The notes beneath the pieces were generated by a model. That model ran no database searches. It saw only the letters and a program-made list of their open reading frames with translations, and was not told the DNA's origin. The position numbers were made by a program, and so were the translations under genes. This document shows positions 14,790-17,508 of a stretch of 17,508 nt of DNA, piece after piece. Positions within the stretch are counted from its first letter, which is position 1, and each line of letters opens with the position of its first letter. Source of the DNA: DATJUF01 sp035524095 (GTDB lineage Bacteria; Desulfobacterota; Binatia; Binatales; Binataceae); NCBI GenBank assembly GCA_035524095.1, contig DATKPK010000137.1, positions 1 to 17,508 of the forward strand, given 5' to 3'.

Positions 14790-15407
14790 TTACAGTCCCG
14801 TATCGGCGATCAATCCGAGGAACGACAGAGTAAGATAATAGGTTAAACCCCAGATAGTCTGGCCCTCGTAAATAATCGCAGGCAATTGGCCGAGACGCGT
14901 GCTGCCAGCCGGCTCGACCTTCGTGCGGTAGCGCCTGTCGCGTAGTGCAGCCAACGGCACGTAGAAAATCTCCGCGACCTCCTTTGGATCCGGTTCCGTT
15001 TCAGCGCCATCGCTGATTGCCCCTACGAATGGCGTCACCATGATATTGGTTTGCAGCGTTCGGCGCCCGGGAAAGGAGCCCAGCACATGAATTTTCGCAG
15101 GATGGATTCCGACCTCTTCATAGGTTTCGCGTAACGCAGCCGAGACTAAGTCCTGATCGGAACGGTCGAGCCTTCCTCCAGGAAACGCTACCTGCCCGGC
15201 GTGCGTTTTCATGCGGTCATTTCGGCGTGTATAGAGCAACGCCATTTCGCCGTCGCGCACCGTCAGTGGCAGCAGGACCGCAGCAGCCCTATGCTCGCGC
15301 GTCGGCGGCAACGGCACCGAGTCGGCGGGCGCAAGCCGCCGGCGAACCAGTTCAAGCTTATCGTCGAATCCAATTGTCGGTGGTTCCGTTGTCATCGCAT
15401 TCCGCAT
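14790..15407 (-). CDS. Nudix hydrolase, CoA pyrophosphatase (NudL-like) type
   Basis: 205 residues. It has the CoA-pyrophosphatase signature LLYTRRNDRMKTHAGQVAFPGG (57-78) and a Nudix box GGRLDRSDQDLVSAALRETYEEVGI in which the spacing between GG and RE is one longer than standard, as in E. coli NudL. IWGLTYYLTLSFL near the end is also typical. Known family reaction: Mg/Mn-dependent cleavage of CoA or oxidised CoA to phosphoadenosine phosphate and phosphopantetheine. The start is uncertain: ATG 15407 is used, ATG 15395 is also possible, and the frame stays open up to 15470, which would overlap ThiI. No good ribosome site is visible for any of them. It is divergent from thiI across about 55 bases. 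Confidence 0.85.
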   Translation of the reverse strand: MRNAMTTEPPTIGFDDKLELVRRRLAPADSVPLPPTREHRAAAVLLPLTVRDGEMALLYTRRNDRMKTHAGQVAFPGGRLDRSDQDLVSAALRETYEEVGIHPAKIHVLGSFPGRRTLQTNIMVTPFVGAISDGAETEPDPKEVAEIFYVPLAALRDRRYRTKVEPAGSTRLGQLPAIIYEGQTIWGLTYYLTLSFLGLIADTGL

Positions 15408-15462
15408 AATCGTGCGCAAGCTCTTCCCGCGCAAGCCCGATGCTGCCAATTTAGATCGGCTA

Positions 15463-16692
15463 ATGAGCACGCGAACTGCACGCGCGACCGACTTATCGAC
15501 TACGGAGAGGGCGCCGAAACGCTTTCTGATCGGTCGCTTTCACGAAATTATCTTGAAGGGGCGTAATCGACATCGTTTCGTCGATCAGGTGAAACATAAT
15601 TTGCGCGCGCTGTTTGCCGATTGCCGTATCGGCAAGATTCATGGCGAGGGTCCGCGCTTGCTGATCGAGCTTGCAGACGACATCAATGAGGCAGTGGTGC
15701 GCGAGCGCGCGGAACTGGTGTTCGGCTTTCAGAATTTTACGATTAGCCGTCCCGTGCCGCTCGAAATCGAGGCGCTCAAGCAGGCGGCAGTAGCTGCGGC
15801 CCGGGCCCATCGGGTCAAGAGCTTTCGGATTTCGACGCGCCGCGCCGAGAAACGCTTCCCGCTCAATTCGATGGAAATCGATCAGATTGTGGGAGCGGAA
15901 GTAGCCACGAAGCTCGATCTGAAGGTCAGCCTCGAACATCCCGAACTCGACATCGCGATCGAGATCCTGCCGCACGCCGCCTATATCGCGGACCGCAAAT
16001 ATCCGGGTGCAGGTGGCCTACCAGTGGGCATCACTGGCCGCGGACTGCTGCTACTCTCCGGCGGAATCGACTCGCCGGTAGCGGGATGGCGCATGATGCG
16101 GCGCGGACTGCACGTCGATTTCGTCCATTTCCACAGCCACCCGCTGGTCACGAAGGCGAGTATCGAAAAGGCGCGCGACCTTGCCGCTCATTTGACGCGG
16201 TACGAGGCTCGCTCAAGCCTCGCGCTTGTTCCGTTCGCAGAAGTTCAGCGTGAAATTGTGGCGCGTACGCTGCGGCCATTGCGTGTCGTGCTCTATCGCC
16301 GCTTCATGCTGCGGATTGCCAGCGCACTCGCGGCAACAGCCCGTGCGTCCGCGCTGATTACCGGTGAGAGCCTCGGCCAGGTCGCCTCTCAGACTTTGGA
16401 AAACATGGTGGTGATCGAAAAAGCTGTGAGCATCCCTCTATTGCGCCCGCTGGTCGGGATGGACAAGAACGAGATTATCGTGGAGGCTCGCCTTCTCGGT
16501 ACCTTCGAAACTTCGATTCTACCCGATCAGGATTGTTGCTCGCTGTTCGTCCCGGAGCATCCGGAAACCCGCGCGCGCCTGGCACAAGTCGAGGAGGCCG
16601 AGGCTATCTTCGATATCGGGGCGATGGTGGCCGAGGCCGTCAGCAAGACGGAAATCGTTCACAACGTCTTTCCTTGCCCGTCTGGCAATTAG
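15463..16692 (+). CDS. thiI: tRNA 4-thiouridine synthetase / thiamine sulfurtransferase ThiI, no rhodanese domain
   Basis: 409 residues. An N-terminal ferredoxin-like region (FLIGRFHEIILKGRNRHRF, about 18-36) and THUMP domain precede the PP-loop ATPase domain with SGGIDS (199-204), ITGESLGQVASQTLENM and PLVGMDKNEII. Residues D357-C358-C359 in PDQDCCSLFVPEHPET hold the equivalent of the conserved catalytic cysteine (E. coli Cys344). It ends without the rhodanese domain carried by E. coli ThiI; the Bacillus-type short form is complete at this length. Function: adenylation of tRNA U8 and sulfur insertion to make s4U, with a possible role in thiazole synthesis; sulfur must come directly from a cysteine desulfurase. 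ATG 15463 is chosen because it leaves a normal gap from the Nudix gene; GTG 15412 would add 17 residues. No strong ribosome site is visible. Confidence 0.93.
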   Translation: MSTRTARATDLSTTERAPKRFLIGRFHEIILKGRNRHRFVDQVKHNLRALFADCRIGKIHGEGPRLLIELADDINEAVVRERAELVFGFQNFTISRPVPLEIEALKQAAVAAARAHRVKSFRISTRRAEKRFPLNSMEIDQIVGAEVATKLDLKVSLEHPELDIAIEILPHAAYIADRKYPGAGGLPVGITGRGLLLLSGGIDSPVAGWRMMRRGLHVDFVHFHSHPLVTKASIEKARDLAAHLTRYEARSSLALVPFAEVQREIVARTLRPLRVVLYRRFMLRIASALAATARASALITGESLGQVASQTLENMVVIEKAVSIPLLRPLVGMDKNEIIVEARLLGTFETSILPDQDCCSLFVPEHPETRARLAQVEEAEAIFDIGAMVAEAVSKTEIVHNVFPCPSGN

Positions 16693-16748
16693 TTCTGTAC
16701 ATCGAGTGCTTGAGCTCGCGTTGCCTGAAAAGTAACTTGCTGAATCAG

Positions 16749-17508
16749 TCAAGGCGCGCCGGAAGGATCGTCGGGAGCGACCGACGCTGAATCGGCTGTA
16801 TAGCCATTTTGCGGCGGGCCCGCGGGTACCGCACTGGAGGTTTCCGGCCGGTTCCATTCCGCGAGATCCCAGCCCTGCTTGAACGCGTCGAGACGTTGCC
16901 CACTGCTCCCGTGCGAAGGCCCACCGCTGCCGAATTCATCGCCGGCCATGCTCCAGTAAGGGGCAAGGCTCCCTGATGGCACATCGAGCTTTTGCATCGT
17001 ATAGCCGGCGAAGCGATCAGCCTCGAGTTCCTTCACCTGAACGGGAATGCCCGCGCGCGAGGCATCGAGGTCGTGATGCATCTCATGACCAACTTCATGA
17101 GCAAAAATGGCATAGAGCAACGGCCCCGCAATCCCCGCGTCGCTGACCTGCAACCGATTACCCATCAGTGCCATAAGTGCGGTGCGATTATAGAAGATGC
17201 AGCCGCCCGGGGCAGCATGCGGAGGCATAGGGGCGACCGTCTGATAGACGCGGACATGCGCGCCCCAAAGTTCATTGATGCGGCCGACGATAGTCGCAAC
17301 CTCGGCGGAGGGGGGAGTGGCGCGCTCGCCGCACGCGACGAACACGCGCACTGAAGGAGGCTCTGCCCGTTCGGCGCGCGTGTTCGGGCTCTGAGGTCTG
17401 GGGCCCACGTTGTCATTGGCACCAGCCCCCGGCCCCACCACTTCCCAGTCATCGTGGGGGCCATTATCTGTTGCCGCTAAGGCCTTGGGGTGGTTTTTCG
17501 CGTATACA
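16749..17508 (-). CDS. Zinc metallopeptidase (HEXXH, M48-like), 5' end outside window
   Basis: The minus-strand frame is open to the right edge, so the start and any signal peptide or membrane anchor are not visible. The 252 residues seen begin with a Pro/Gly/Asn-rich linker, then VRVFVACGER and a conserved GGCIFYNRTALMAL. The zinc site is FAHEVGHEMHHD (H137, H141 in this fragment), and the further ligand is expected from KELEADRFAGY (about 159-169). SHGSSGQRLDAFKQGW resembles the conserved SHP...R motif of M48-like peptidases. A disordered acidic/Pro tail follows. GTG 17441 would be an internal start with no ribosome site, so I treat the gene as partial. It probably acts in the periplasm or at the membrane, an inference from family habit. 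It converges on thiI with 56 bases between stops, in which I see no clear terminator. Confidence 0.78.
   Translation of the reverse strand, partial: VYAKNHPKALAATDNGPHDDWEVVGPGAGANDNVGPRPQSPNTRAERAEPPSVRVFVACGERATPPSAEVATIVGRINELWGAHVRVYQTVAPMPPHAAPGGCIFYNRTALMALMGNRLQVSDAGIAGPLLYAIFAHEVGHEMHHDLDASRAGIPVQVKELEADRFAGYTMQKLDVPSGSLAPYWSMAGDEFGSGGPSHGSSGQRLDAFKQGWDLAEWNRPETSSAVPAGPPQNGYTADSASVAPDDPSGAP

Overview
The window is a compact, moderately GC-rich bacterial chromosome segment with 15 protein genes, short gaps (the longest about 240 bases), many GTG starts and no tRNA, rRNA, transposase, phage or CRISPR sequence that I could see. The gene mix is a UPF0182 membrane protein, a NarL-type two-component pair, CaiB/BaiF CoA-transferase, VOC, nitroreductase and MBL enzymes, with dnaB outside a visible ribosomal-protein context. 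It suggests a free-living Gram-negative, perhaps a deltaproteobacterial or Binatota-like uncultured lineage. This taxonomic guess is weak and rests on gene content only.

Layout. The left edge holds most of a thiamine-diphosphate 2-keto acid decarboxylase on the minus strand (1-1386, C-terminus outside the window). Divergent from it is a plus-strand run of four tightly spaced genes: a DUF1232 small membrane protein, a 915-residue UPF0182 membrane protein, a cytoplasmic NarX/DegS-type histidine kinase and its NarL/FixJ response regulator. The last two overlap by four bases. Next on the plus strand come a VOC-fold protein, a nitroreductase-family flavoprotein, a rhomboid intramembrane protease, the replicative helicase DnaB and an MBL-fold hydrolase.

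The MBL gene converges, with zero intergenic bases, on a minus-strand pair: an unrecognised 393-residue protein followed by a class III CoA-transferase. That pair is divergent from a CYTH-domain protein, and the roughly 110-base gap contains two interlocked sigma70-like promoters. A CoA-pyrophosphatase-type Nudix hydrolase (minus), ThiI without a rhodanese domain (plus) and a zinc metallopeptidase (minus, N-terminus outside the window) finish the segment.

How the genes may work together. The only strongly supported functional unit is the kinase-regulator pair, possibly co-transcribed with DUF1232-UPF0182. The VOC, nitroreductase, MBL and CoA-transferase genes look like small-molecule metabolism, but nothing in the sequence ties them into one pathway. 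The rest is housekeeping (DnaB, ThiI, Nudix, rhomboid). I did not find a clear new defence or mobile system. The most unfamiliar parts are the sensor region of the kinase, the 393-residue orphan protein, and the DnaA-box-like pair upstream of dnaB.
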